DNA from: Oxyruncus cristatus
Lineage: Eukaryota; Chordata; Aves; Passeriformes; Cotingidae
NCBI GenBank assembly: GCA_013399855.1
Contig: VXAY01005810.1
Location: 775,359-839,358 of the forward strand
Direction: 5' to 3'
Length of the DNA: 64,000 nucleotides
The notes under the pieces were generated by a model. The model saw only the letters and a program-made list of their open reading frames with translations. It made no database searches and was not told the origin of the DNA. The translations under genes and the position numbers were made by a program. Positions 39,041 through 51,300 of the stretch are shown piece by piece (within the stretch, counting starts at the first letter, position 1; each line of letters starts with the position of its first letter).

Positions 39041-40456
39041 TCAAAAGAAGAATTTGCCCCATGTGGAGCTGTGACAGGGCATGGGTTTATTTTTAAAGGA
39101 CAGCAAGTCTCAGTCCTCTGGGTTTGTACAAGAAGGAGCAGGTTTTAGTGTGAGGTCTGTGGAGAAGAGCGCTTGAGTCACTAACTGAGCCAGCCCTCAT
39201 GGCAGACACTCCCTGCAGGACATCTGTGCTGGGGTAGCTAAACTCAGGGTGACCCAGAGCTGGACCAGCCCTGCTGAACCAGACCTCAGGGCTCAGTGAC
39301 TGGTTTGGGCACGTCCCAGTGCAGCAGGCTGGGCTTTGCCTTCCTGAAGGAAACCCTCTGGGAGGCCAGTGCCTCGTAGGAGCCATGTCGCTGGTCTGCA
39401 GCAACTGTCCCCCTGCTCAGGGAACCCAAAGCTCCCAAGGCAGAGCGTGGCTCCTACTGACCACAGACACGAGGAGGAACCAGGAACTGTTCTTCTCTCT
39501 CTCAGTGCTATTTGAGAATGGCTGTAGTTAAACTTGATTCACTGTTTATTATGTTTAAAAAAATATAGTTCACACAAAAGTATCATGTAAACATTGTTTA
39601 AATAACTGCTGGTGCTCAGGCAGGACACAGGGCTGAGCTGATGGTCTTCAGAGGGGCTGCACCAGCCTCGGCACAGAGGAGCTGCTGAGGGTTTCTGGTG
39701 CTGTGTGGGAGCAGGCAGAAACACGGTCACAAGGACACCACGCTACAGCTTTGGGTTACTCGGCTCCAGGATTCCCAAGCCAAATCTTTCAAAACGCAGG
39801 ACAACTTTGCTACTGTTAATGCTGCAGAGAGTGGGGAGGGAGACGAGAAGGGAGGGGGGAAAGTATTACTGACAGTTCTTCTTAAAGCTACAGCCCTATC
39901 AAAGGAGCTGAAACAGGTTCGGTTCTGCTCTCGTACCACCCAAAAGAGGCTCAAGTAATTAAGCAGCAAACACATGAAGTTATTCATATGAACCCCATCA
40001 GTGGGAAGAAACACACAGACAATCTGATCTGCTCAAGCAGGAGACAGAGGAGATTTTCCCAAGGTACCTACAGTGGGGGGAAGCCCGACACTAGTTTTCA
40101 GGGAACACTTGGTTCCGTTGAAGTAGAAGGGAAGCAAAAACGGACAGAATTCTCTTTGTAAGAGAAGGGGGGGGGTTGACAAGGTACATGAACAGGTTAA
40201 AAATGCCCAACAGAACAAACCCAACCCCCTTTGCTCCTCTATAAAGGTGTCTCTCCCCTTGCTCTTATGCTGTTGACAGAGCCAGAAGCACTTTCAGCTC
40301 AGAGCCTTCCTCGCTCGGGTGGCGGCAGAGCACAGCCTGAGCACGCAGGAGACTCAGGAGTGGATGTGGGTGTTTGTCCTCAGACAGCAGAAACCCCACT
40401 GGCCCTTAGTGCATGTTCTCCTCTGCCCCTGTCCTGTCCCCTCCAAAGCAGTGAAA
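38552..40456. repeat. Direct duplication, copy 1 (1,905 bp)
   Basis: This segment is repeated at 40,458-42,362 with a constant offset of 1,906. I found only two substitutions: A at 38,985 versus G at 40,891, and C at 39,412 versus A at 41,318. Copy 1 starts inside the retroviral integrase fragment and ends in gcagtgaaa at the N. Confidence 0.95.
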
Positions 40457-40457
40457 N
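40457..40457. other. Single N: assembly join or gap
   Basis: One ambiguous base sits exactly at the junction of the two direct copies. It interrupts gcagtgaaa, which in copy 2 continues into an A-run followed by gacc. This is typical of two contig ends joined without trimming their overlap. Confidence 0.95.
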
Positions 40458-42362
40458 TGTGGGAGGAGAAACCCACACTGACTTCCCCATGTGTAGAACG
40501 GGGACCTTCTCTCCTCCCACAGTGAGCAGGGGTTCTGTTTGGGCAGGACCGGGGTGGTTGGCAGATCCCCTGCTGTTGACCAGCCAAGTGGCATCAGCCA
40601 AATTTGCCTCCCAACGCTTCCATGTCCCATGACCTAATGCTCTTAACATGGTTTTCAACAGCCCATTATACCTCTCAATCTTCCCAGTGCTTGTGGGTGA
40701 TCAGGGATGTGACAGATCCACTCGATGCCACGTTTCTTTGCCCAAGAGCTTATAAGATGATTCTGAAAGTGAGCCCCATTATCTGATTCACTTCTCTCGG
40801 GGGTGCCATGTCACCCTGCAGCTCTGGAAAATGTCTTTTCTTCTACAGCTGCAACAGTGATGGGGCTGGAAGGGTCAAGGCTGTTGGACAGTGTTATGTT
40901 TCCAGAAATGCCACAACTTTAGGGGACTGGAACTTGTGCCTAAATTTCAAAAGAAGAATTTGCCCCATGTGGAGCTGTGACAGGGCATGGGTTTATTTTT
41001 AAAGGACAGCAAGTCTCAGTCCTCTGGGTTTGTACAAGAAGGAGCAGGTTTTAGTGTGAGGTCTGTGGAGAAGAGCGCTTGAGTCACTAACTGAGCCAGC
41101 CCTCATGGCAGACACTCCCTGCAGGACATCTGTGCTGGGGTAGCTAAACTCAGGGTGACCCAGAGCTGGACCAGCCCTGCTGAACCAGACCTCAGGGCTC
41201 AGTGACTGGTTTGGGCACGTCCCAGTGCAGCAGGCTGGGCTTTGCCTTCCTGAAGGAAACCCTCTGGGAGGCCAGTGCCTCGTAGGAGCCATGTCGCTGG
41301 TCTGCAGCAACTGTCCCACTGCTCAGGGAACCCAAAGCTCCCAAGGCAGAGCGTGGCTCCTACTGACCACAGACACGAGGAGGAACCAGGAACTGTTCTT
41401 CTCTCTCTCAGTGCTATTTGAGAATGGCTGTAGTTAAACTTGATTCACTGTTTATTATGTTTAAAAAAATATAGTTCACACAAAAGTATCATGTAAACAT
41501 TGTTTAAATAACTGCTGGTGCTCAGGCAGGACACAGGGCTGAGCTGATGGTCTTCAGAGGGGCTGCACCAGCCTCGGCACAGAGGAGCTGCTGAGGGTTT
41601 CTGGTGCTGTGTGGGAGCAGGCAGAAACACGGTCACAAGGACACCACGCTACAGCTTTGGGTTACTCGGCTCCAGGATTCCCAAGCCAAATCTTTCAAAA
41701 CGCAGGACAACTTTGCTACTGTTAATGCTGCAGAGAGTGGGGAGGGAGACGAGAAGGGAGGGGGGAAAGTATTACTGACAGTTCTTCTTAAAGCTACAGC
41801 CCTATCAAAGGAGCTGAAACAGGTTCGGTTCTGCTCTCGTACCACCCAAAAGAGGCTCAAGTAATTAAGCAGCAAACACATGAAGTTATTCATATGAACC
41901 CCATCAGTGGGAAGAAACACACAGACAATCTGATCTGCTCAAGCAGGAGACAGAGGAGATTTTCCCAAGGTACCTACAGTGGGGGGAAGCCCGACACTAG
42001 TTTTCAGGGAACACTTGGTTCCGTTGAAGTAGAAGGGAAGCAAAAACGGACAGAATTCTCTTTGTAAGAGAAGGGGGGGGGTTGACAAGGTACATGAACA
42101 GGTTAAAAATGCCCAACAGAACAAACCCAACCCCCTTTGCTCCTCTATAAAGGTGTCTCTCCCCTTGCTCTTATGCTGTTGACAGAGCCAGAAGCACTTT
42201 CAGCTCAGAGCCTTCCTCGCTCGGGTGGCGGCAGAGCACAGCCTGAGCACGCAGGAGACTCAGGAGTGGATGTGGGTGTTTGTCCTCAGACAGCAGAAAC
42301 CCCACTGGCCCTTAGTGCATGTTCTCCTCTGCCCCTGTCCTGTCCCCTCCAAAGCAGTGAAA
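40458..42362. repeat. Direct duplication, copy 2 (1,905 bp)
   Basis: Near-identical second copy of 38,552-40,456. It includes the downstream part of the integrase fragment (minus strand, about 40,458-40,950) and the AATAAA complement at 41,451-41,456. Sequence after 42,362 (aaaagaccttttctg) is unique. Confidence 0.95.
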
Positions 42363-45226
42363 AAAGACCTTTTCTGAAAGGCACGTGTTTGCTGTGGTAC
42401 CTGTGAGTCTGCCAAGCCCCCACGCTGAGTCATTCTGCTGACCAAGGCATGTAAACAGAAGCAAACCATAACATTCCAAGCACTACATCTGCGAGGGAGG
42501 AGGAGCTGAAGGGCTTTCCTCCTCTTTTACACAGCTTTGTAGCTGATCCCAGCTGACCCACGTGGGCCCGTTCGGACACTGCCCAGGGCCTGTTCCCGGT
42601 GGGCTAAGGACCATCGGCTGCTGCACGTGGAGCAAGGACCATCTTTCCTTCCACTCAAGGACCAGCCCTGGCTGCAGGGCTGCCCCCCCCGGCCCTCAGC
42701 TCCTGCTGGTTTGCAAGGGGAGGTTCAGTCCTGGCCATGCCACGACAATGTCCCTGTCACCTTCAGCCACACAGCTCCAGCACTGAGGACACGGGCGCAG
42801 CCTCGGCGGAACGGGGGGACCCGCGGGACACACACCAGCCCAGCAGTGTGCGGCCAGCCCTGACCTGCTGGGCAGGACACCCAGCCCTGGCTGGTCCCTG
42901 TGCCTTCCCAGGGCAGTCACAGGCTCCTGGAACGCTCCAGAGGGAGAGGAGGCCGTGGTGTTAGGCAGGAAGGTCTCGCAGACAGGAGTGGTTATTGAAG
43001 CAAACAGCCCACACCAAGCAAAGGCAGAAAGGAGAACTCGGATAAGTGTTGATTATGTCCATGGGTTAATTTCGTGGTTTGTTTTTGCTTTTTTAATGGA
43101 AGGTGATTGTCCAAGTTGCTGGTTAGGATACGACACATGGAAGCATGCAAGGTGGAGCCAATTACTGCACCAGTAGCTACAACCTACAAAGAAATATGGG
43201 AGGGAAGGGAAAAAGTCACCGTGAGAGTTAGTTTTCAGTTATTTAAAGCAAGCCCTTGAGAACTACATACTGCAAAGCTTTGCCCAGGCTGGAGCAGGGG
43301 TTAGTGCACTGTGTGAAAGGATCTGTCAGAGAGGAGGGATACGTGTCTTCAGGGCAGTTTGACTCTGAGCAGAGCCTCCCCCAGGGACCTGGACAGATCC
43401 CAGTCTGCAGGGGATGAACACGGGGGGCTGCCTGTGCCCTCACCTCCAGGAGCACTAAGTCAGCAGTCAGTGCTGGGAATTTCATTCTCCCCTATTCAAT
43501 GCTTTGAGCAGAGAAAAAGGAGCAAAATATGAATTGCCATGAAGCACTTGGGGTGGAGGGTATCAGTCTGTACCCCAGGCAGAGAGAGCTGGAGCAGCCA
43601 CTGTAAAAGGGATTGGTTCCACAAGCCGTTCAAGAACAGCTCCCTGTGGAAACACAAATCCCAAATCATCACCTGGCAAACTGCTCTGGAATTGAGCATT
43701 CTCATGGACTGACTGCCCAGAGGAAAAGTGGTTCTCCAAGTTCACTCCAGTGTGATGTCAGAGGACTGAGGGGATGCCTGGTGCTCACTCTGCGCCGTGG
43801 GGGCTGGTCAGGAGGTGACATCAGTGCCCAGGGCTAATGACCCAACACCAGGGGTCTCACTGGATGGAGACATGAGAGCAGGACAGGGCTGACACACCCG
43901 GAGTGCTGGGGTACAGGGGGGTTCTGTAGGAAGGAGAAATACCACCCAAGGCCACTGCTGTATCTGCAGATTCTTGGCAAAAGAATTGGTGTTTACATAA
44001 CATAACAGGGCTTAAACACAACAATCTCCCTCTGAGGCAATGGAGGATAGTTTAAAACAAATAGGAGGAAATGTCCCAAGTGAAGCTGGATGCCTTGAAA
44101 AGGATCGATAACAGAAAAGCAGACTCAAGGAACCCGGGTATGGACCTGGCCAGTGAAAGCTGTGCCTGGAAATAGGGTCTGGGATGCTTTAGGCCAGAAA
44201 AGAAAACAAAACTGTTTCCTTGAATTATGACCGAAGCACAGATAAGCAGCAGTTACCTGCATGTCCATTTCGTAGCTCAGATTTTGTTGGTTTCTCCTTA
44301 AATTTTTGTTTTTAAAAACCTAGACAGTGGAACTCAGCAGGGCTGAAGCCCCCTTGGATCCCAGGTCTGTCCCACAGCCCGTGGAGCCGCTGGCTGGGGA
44401 TGGCCAGGACAGCTGGGGGTTTGTTCAAGGGACACACAAACACCTGACAGGTGGAAGGAGAGCCCAGAGCTGCACAGTGAGTGCTCTTTGTATAAAGGTG
44501 AGGGCAGAGTCTCAGAGAAGCACTCCAGTTTAAAGTTGTTGGACATCATGGAGTGTCAAGGATCCAGCACAAATGGTGGGGAAATTGGGCAAGAGAAATG
44601 GCAAAATTTCCAACCAAAGCCCCAAACGATCCCACACCCACCAGAGCCTGAACTGCCACGACATCCCTGTGTCAAGAATTTGGGTGATTATGATTTGGTG
44701 TTACAGGAAGATTGTGAAGGGTTATGGAAAAGGAAGGGGTGGGTTAACATCAGAAAAAAGAGAAAATATGAGCACTTCAGGAGATGAAAATAAAACACTT
44801 GAGCCAAGGACGTGGGGAATGGGCACGAGGTGGAAACATGTCTGTGGCTTCACGCTCATCCAGTCTGAACCACTTCAGAGGGAAACGGTGGCATGTCCTT
44901 GGGTCCCTCCTTCCTCAGGCAGTACCTGCCATTACCACTACAGGGGAAATTCTGACCACTTTGGGTTCAGTGTGGGCCCCTCCCGATGCTGGTGGTGGAT
45001 ACTCTCTGACACCAAACAGCTGGATCAGTTTGGATCTGCTGGAGGGGGGTGAATATGGCGAAGCAGGCAATGAACTGACTAAGGTGGCTTAACTGCATCA
45101 TTCCCCACAACCAGAGAACACAGCGTTCCCCTCCTGTCTGCTCTGACAGCCCCCAAAAAGGCAAAAAAAGCTCAGATGTGGGCAGTTCAATGGAGTGGCA
45201 TAGCTACTGTGAAGAGCAGCAGGTAC
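42363..45226. other. KSR1: Sequence downstream of the KSR1 stop, no other gene seen
   Basis: About 2.9 kb immediately 3' of the KSR1 stop codon on the minus strand. If the transcript reads through the last donor, this is 3' UTR. I found no exon here encoding the longer C-terminal tail known from mammalian KSR1. Confidence 0.4.
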
Positions 45227-45364
45227 TCACTCAGCAGACTTCCAGAAGTGCCCCGGGTGGGAGAGCCGGCGGTTCAGTTTTGGCAGTTTTTCAAGCATAT
45301 CCATGAGGACAGTGAAGCTGGGCCTCTCGCTGAGGTCGAAGGCCCAGCACGCCGAGAGGATTTC
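45227..45364 (-). CDS. KSR1: KSR1 last located coding exon with read-through stop
   Basis: Encodes [17 protein letters not shown], then [18 protein letters not shown] and HFWKSAE, followed by TGA at 45,229-45,227. The sequence at the end, GCTGA|gtgagt, is also a perfect donor (GT at 45,230-45,229). Mammals have a short form ending near SAEL and a longer form with about 25 further residues after SAD. If the donor is read through, the protein ends in SAE. If it is used, a further exon is required; the mammalian-type one was not found downstream. Confidence 0.85.
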   Translation of the reverse strand, partial: EILSACWAFDLSERPSFTVLMDMLEKLPKLNRRLSHPGHFWKSAE

Positions 45365-48300
45365 CTGCAGAGGACAGTTGTGGCTCGGTACCTCACCTGG
45401 CTCACGGGTCAGCTGTGCAGACCAGAAAGCTGATCGAGCACTGGGATGTGTGTGAGCCCAGGCACGTAGTGACTGCTCAACGCAGGGCCTGGACACCCTG
45501 ACAACCCAACAGTTTCCTGGTGCTGGGGAACCTCCCCTTCTGCACAACAGTTACAAGCAAAGGCTTAGCCTCCAACCTAGTCTGCCATTCTCATCTGTTC
45601 TCTTTCCTGCCCTTTATCTTTAGAGTTATGAGTGAAATAAATCTCTTGAAGCAGCTCCCTCTCCTCCTGAGAGAGCTGTACGGAAGGACTCCCGCAGCTG
45701 GGGTACTTACGTTGACTTCTTTCCCCAGACTGACAGTGGCAAGGACCTGCCGCACCCCCTCGCCGCTGCCGATCTGCCAGATGAGCGCCTCTGCAGGCTG
45801 CGTCCGGAACGGCCACTCCCGAGCCTGCAGCTCGTACCACACCGTCCTGCAATGCCAACACGCGTCAAGCCTTTGCCTGCCCCAGGGGAAAACACCAAAC
45901 CCTGACACTGTTCCAGCTTCTCCAGCTGAGCTACGGAAGGTCACAAAGCTGTGCAGCAAACCCCTCCCACCCATGACTGTTTTAGTACTGGGGAAAACGA
46001 GTCCCAGCTGGAATCCCGAGTCTGTGAGAAGGGGATCCCTGAGTGGAAGGCTCAGGCCTGTAAGAACTCTCACTTAGCAAGCTCTCCTGGTACTCTTGGG
46101 TGTTCCTTCCTTACCCAAAGGCATAGATATCTGCAGCTTTGGAGAAAGGCAGCTTGTCTTCGTCCTTCCCTGGGGCCATCTCACGGACGATCTCGGGGGC
46201 CAGGTAGCACAGCCAGTCGTGGGGCAACTTCAGTTCGTTCTCCCTTCTGAGTCCAAAAGAAAGCACTGGTGTGTAGGTCATATCTGTGCTTCACCTGATG
46301 CTTTGACCTTATGTACTCAAATGTTTTTGCTGACTGTTTCTCATTTTCTTGCCATGTTAACAAATAAGCCTGACTACCCAGCTCACTCCTGGGCTTAAAG
46401 TTTTGTTTGTTCTGTGCTGAGTCTTAATCCATCCATAACTTTCTAGCTCTGTGCTGCTGGAACTGTAGGAAGAAATCTGCTCAAAAAGAAACAAAGCAAA
46501 AGTGCCGAGTGCAAACTGAGTGTGAACTAAAGCAACCGACACTCCTCGGGTACCAGCTACGGCAGGAAACCTTTCCCTATCTGAGCACCATTTGTCATCC
46601 TAAAGGTGGACCAAGCAGTGAAACCTCCGCTCACCTTCCTTCCTGAACCACGCCTGAAATTCCAAATAATCCAAAGTCGGTGATCACAACTTTCCCGTTG
46701 TCATAGAAAACGTTCTTGGATTTCAGATCCTTATGTACGATGCCCTTTGCGTGGAGATACCCCATGCCCTGGGAAATGCAGCAGAGATGGAAATGTTGGT
46801 GGGGTTGTTATTACTGCCAAGCACACTTTGCTTTCTGACACAAACTCCCTCTCCTACCTGCAGCGTAAAGGGCAGTTTTGGGACTTGTGCAGGAAGCTGT
46901 AAGGCAGCAGCTCCCAGCTCAGAGTGCAGCCTTCAAGCTCTGGCTGAGGCACTGCCTGGTGGCTCCACTGCCCTAATGAGCCCTTACCTTAATGATCTCC
47001 TGTGCTATCTGCCTGGTTTTGTTAATGTCCAGGGATATCTTGGGGTCCCTCACAAAGGAGTGCAGAGTCCTTCCTTTGCAGAAGCTAAAGAAAATTTTTG
47101 CACATTAAAAAAAATTAGCTAGCTATGTAATACTTCTAGTTTAAAAATAATAGTAAGATGCTGTTCCTACCTGGTAATGATTGCTAAGTGAGGGGGGTTC
47201 ATGCAGGCTCCCATGAACAGCACCACGTTCTCGTGCCGGGTCTGTCTGTAGTTCATCACCTCCTTTTTAAAGAGCTTGAGATGATCCTGGTTGTTCCCGT
47301 CGATCTCCAGCAGCCTGATGGCCACCTCCCCGTGCCACTTGCCCTTGTAGACCTTCCCCCAGCGGCCCTGGCCGATGGGGTCCCCCAGCTCGATCTGCTC
47401 GAAGGGGATGTCCCACTCCTGCAGGTACACGCTGGTCTGGCTGGGCTTGCGGTAGATCATCCCCTGCAGGTGCGGCCGTCGGTTCGGCAAATCCTCCACC
47501 TCGTCCTCGTCATCCTCAGGCTCTGATTTATTGGTCTCTGGTTCTTCCACCTGTTTACAGCAAGGGAAGGGAAAGGTGTGCTCAGAGTCCCACGTGGGGG
47601 GCAGAGCAGCCCAGCAGCACAGGCTGCTCCGAGACCTTCGGGGCCAACCAGCAAACCCACCTCTGCCTCACGTCCACCTCCGCCCGGGCCTGGCTGGGCA
47701 GTGCTGCAAGACAAGCAGGTTTGCAGTGAAAATAATGTTTCAAATCCACCTGAGGTGGAAAACTGAGGGGGCTGCATTGCCATTAGGGGAGGGGCAAGAA
47801 GCCAGCAGAGAACAGATCCTGACAAGAGTTATAGTAGGTCAGACAAAAATACAATTCCTGCCCCACGTAACAGAGAAGGACTCTAAGCTCACTCTGGCAA
47901 ACAAGGGACAAAGACTCTGAAGTGATTCTAGTGATAAAGTGGCAGGAATTGATTTGGCACTGGCTCTGTTATTACAGTGTGTTCCAGGAATGGATACTCC
48001 CATTCCTGCCCCTGGAATCCCAGCAGTGGAGCAGCTCTGTGAGAGCTGGCAATGCAGGCTGCAAGCTTTTCCATGCCCTGCAATTCAGAGCCTGAAAGAG
48101 CTGTTTGCTTGCAGCTCAGTGGGCCTTGCCCCTTGAGTTATAAAACTCCAACTTCTGTTCATCCCACCCTTCTGACCTGGGGATTGCACACACCCCAATA
48201 ACCAGGTAGCAAGGCTTGGACTCCTTACTGTCCCGTTTGGAGTTCAGTGTCATATTCAGGATTTATGAAATGGAGATACCAGCACCGCCCTTGCTGACTA

Positions 48301-51300
48301 AAATTATCTTGTGAGTTCTCAGATGTTAAGTCCAGTTTTGGCCCTAACACAGCATTTCTGCACTGATCTGAGGATTATCAGGTAAACACTGTGCAAACAA
48401 AAGGATTTAAAACTCTACTTACTTAGTGTCTGCAGCAGTTTCTGGAGGTTGTGCTGTTTGTGCAGGGCTGGGAATTTCTGTGAGAGTAGAAACAGTTACG
48501 ATACATCTTTTACACTTCAATCTCATAGACTGCAAGTTTTGACACTGCAATAGCAATTATTTGCTTCTTATTCAGGAATTATAAACTCAATCACAGACAC
48601 AGTGATTTTTATACTTCTGTTCATTCAAAACTGTGCTCATCTCTCCCATCTATGCTGGCCCAGTCCTCTTCCCATTCCCCTACTGATCTGTAAAGTCTTT
48701 CTGGCCAGGCACAGAACTCTAAAAGTGAGTCTTTTTAAAGGAGGAACATGAATGTGGATAGAATCCCATGGCAGGAAGCTAATGTTGTACAGCTGAATAT
48801 TCAAAGTTTCATCTCAGTACGTAAATCACATCAATGCCCTGGCTCAGGGGAGAGAGAGGCCCGAGCATACACTGAGATAAGAGAAAGTCTGAATTGCTTT
48901 AGACGTGTTTTTTTAAAGCAAGATTATTTTTCTTTGGCAGCATGCAGAGGTTTACAAACAGGTTATGTTTTGGCAGTAGAGTTGGTTAGTAGCATTAAAA
49001 CAATCAACTCACCTGGGAAGATAAACTGTTGTCTATGGTGAAGGTAGTAGGCAGCTTTTTAATTAATTGGGGTTTTGTAAAAGAACCGCAAAAAAAAAAA
49101 TACCAGGAGAAAAAACAAAACAAGTTAGAGGATCATCAGTGAGTGCCCCACGTGCATTCCATGAATTAGTCCCAGCTCACTGCTGGGAACAGATTAGTAG
49201 ATTATCAACCTGCTCGAGGGGGGGTTTCAGCACATGCATTTGGGAAGCCCCTGACAGATGACAGGTATCAAACACGAGCAATTACCAGTCACAACCAGTC
49301 TGGTGGGCAAACAGCACATTCAGACCCCCAGTGGCAGAAGCAAATGTATAGCCCAGGAATGTCCAAGACAGGCCCACATCAGGGGGTGCTACAATGCTCT
49401 CCCATGTCAGCTTTGCAGAGGTGCCCCCATAGAAGCTGAAGCTCACGAGCCATCTGCATTTTTTATTTTTATTTCAGTTTTTGAATTTCTGAGCAGTTTG
49501 TCCCAATACAAAGTAGCTGCAGTGCAATCCTTACACTACACTGGTTCTGTTCCTGCTCCTTTTGAGCAGGCTCAAACAGCAACTTGCACTCACAGTTCAG
49601 AACCTGATGCAAAATTCAGCAGTGTCGAAGGCCAAATGTAGCAGCTACTGAGCAGCATCTGACTTCAGTTCCACATCAAAGGAATTACACTTATTCCCAG
49701 TATGTAAATCTTTGCCCTTGTCAGAGATTTTTGCCCCTCTCAGCTCTGGTAAAAGCTGCACACTGGGGCTCTTAATCCATAAGGTATGTAGGATAAACTC
49801 TTCACCAGACATCTGTGTTAACGGTTTAACAATGGGTGTTAATTGTGGGTTATATTTTGGAACGGCCTTGTAAAGTACTTCAGTTCTCATTTTCACAGCC
49901 TGCTCCTGCCATCACCCAACCGCTGATTTAAAGCCCCCGGTGAGCACACATAGCAGGCAGCATGCATTGGACAACACAAGGGGAAAGAGAAGAGAAAGAA
50001 TATAACTTTTTTTTAGTCCTTTTCCAAAAAGGAGACAAGAGAAAGATCAAATCATTTAAGAAAGGTGTCAACGTTCCTCAATAATCCGTTTCCTACAAAG
50101 GTCTTTTGCTGATACCATTGAAAAACACACCTTGCTCAGGGCACAACCATGTACTCAGAAACCTACAACTCCCTGCTCAGCCCCTACTTGCAGAGAGGCC
50201 TTTCTGCTCTTGACAGGTCTCCTGAAAGAGAGGAGGTTACCTGGGAAGTTGAATCGCACGTCCCTCTGGCCCATGGGAGATGGGTTTGGGGGAGGCGTTG
50301 CACTGGGAGGGTTGGAAGACTGGAAAGGTGCTGGGGAAGATGGAGTGGATGAGGTTGTAGAAGAAGGATTACTGCTGGAGTCCAGGTGATTTATTGCTGA
50401 TGGATGCTCCTGCAAAGCAAGGGAAATCACTCGTGAGAAAACAGTAAAAAGAAAGGACGAACTGCCCTCAGTGTTTGCTGGACAACAGAGAGAGGGAAGT
50501 CGTTCCCAGCCTTGATCATGGCACTGTTTTCCTGAGTAAGCACCTGCAGATGTGCACAACCCATGTTTCACATAGAGAAAATTTCACATAGCAAAGTCTC
50601 CTTGCAACATGAAAGCTCAAGGTGCCGTTTTGGCTCCAACCACCAAGATCCTGCTGTCACCACGTACCTTTTTAGTTAGTGCTTTGGGGAGAGTTCCAAA
50701 CTGTGGTTCTGTGGGTCTGTCTACTGGATTATTGATATCAGATGGGACAGACTCTGTTCTTCTTATTTTTGCTACTGAAAACATGTTGAAGAAGGGAGAA
50801 AAACAGCTTAAATCAGAGTTCTTGCTGTACCATGAATTACACTGAAATGCCAAGAATTTGTAGAAAATTGCTTACTGGGAAGGAAGGATATTCTACAAGC
50901 AGGTGCCTCTTTAGTACATTTGTTGTGACATTTTAATCTGAAAGAGAGCCATTACATGTTAAATAAGGACTTGTTCTTTCCCAAAAAGAGGAAGCCTACC
51001 CTAATTTGTAATTCTTATGCTAATCTCAGAGGGAGTTCTGGAATGCCCGTGCCCCAAAGCAGCAGCATTCATATGGAGAATCCTATTACATGTGTCATTA
51101 GACTAATGAAGGCCATATACATATCTTAGCATCTGATTTATTTTTAATATAGCTACTTTCACTGACTCTCATCCAGCAACAGTGAAGCACTAAAATCTCA
51201 GTGCCCTGGACTAACAACCCAGAGATAGGAGCAAACATTAAAATCCTGGCTGTTATTTAGGGATCCAGCTCCCACTACAAGATTTGCCCAGGATGAGGTA

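Noticed and set aside
39093..39404. 103-codon minus-strand frame in the duplicated segment
   Set aside because: It repeats in copy 2 only because the DNA is duplicated; no family resemblance and no conserved motif.
47457..47825. Minus-strand frame of 122 codons overlapping KSR1 exons
   Set aside because: It runs through an intron and reads the kinase exon out of frame. Only the 43-nt exon at 47,661-47,703 in this stretch is supported.
48423..48477. Alternative reading [18 protein letters not shown] for the small KSR1 exon
   Set aside because: The frame [18 protein letters not shown] joins in phase to FNFP upstream and, through the 43-nt exon, to VEEPETNK downstream, and it resembles the KSR1 linker. 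The other frame does not.
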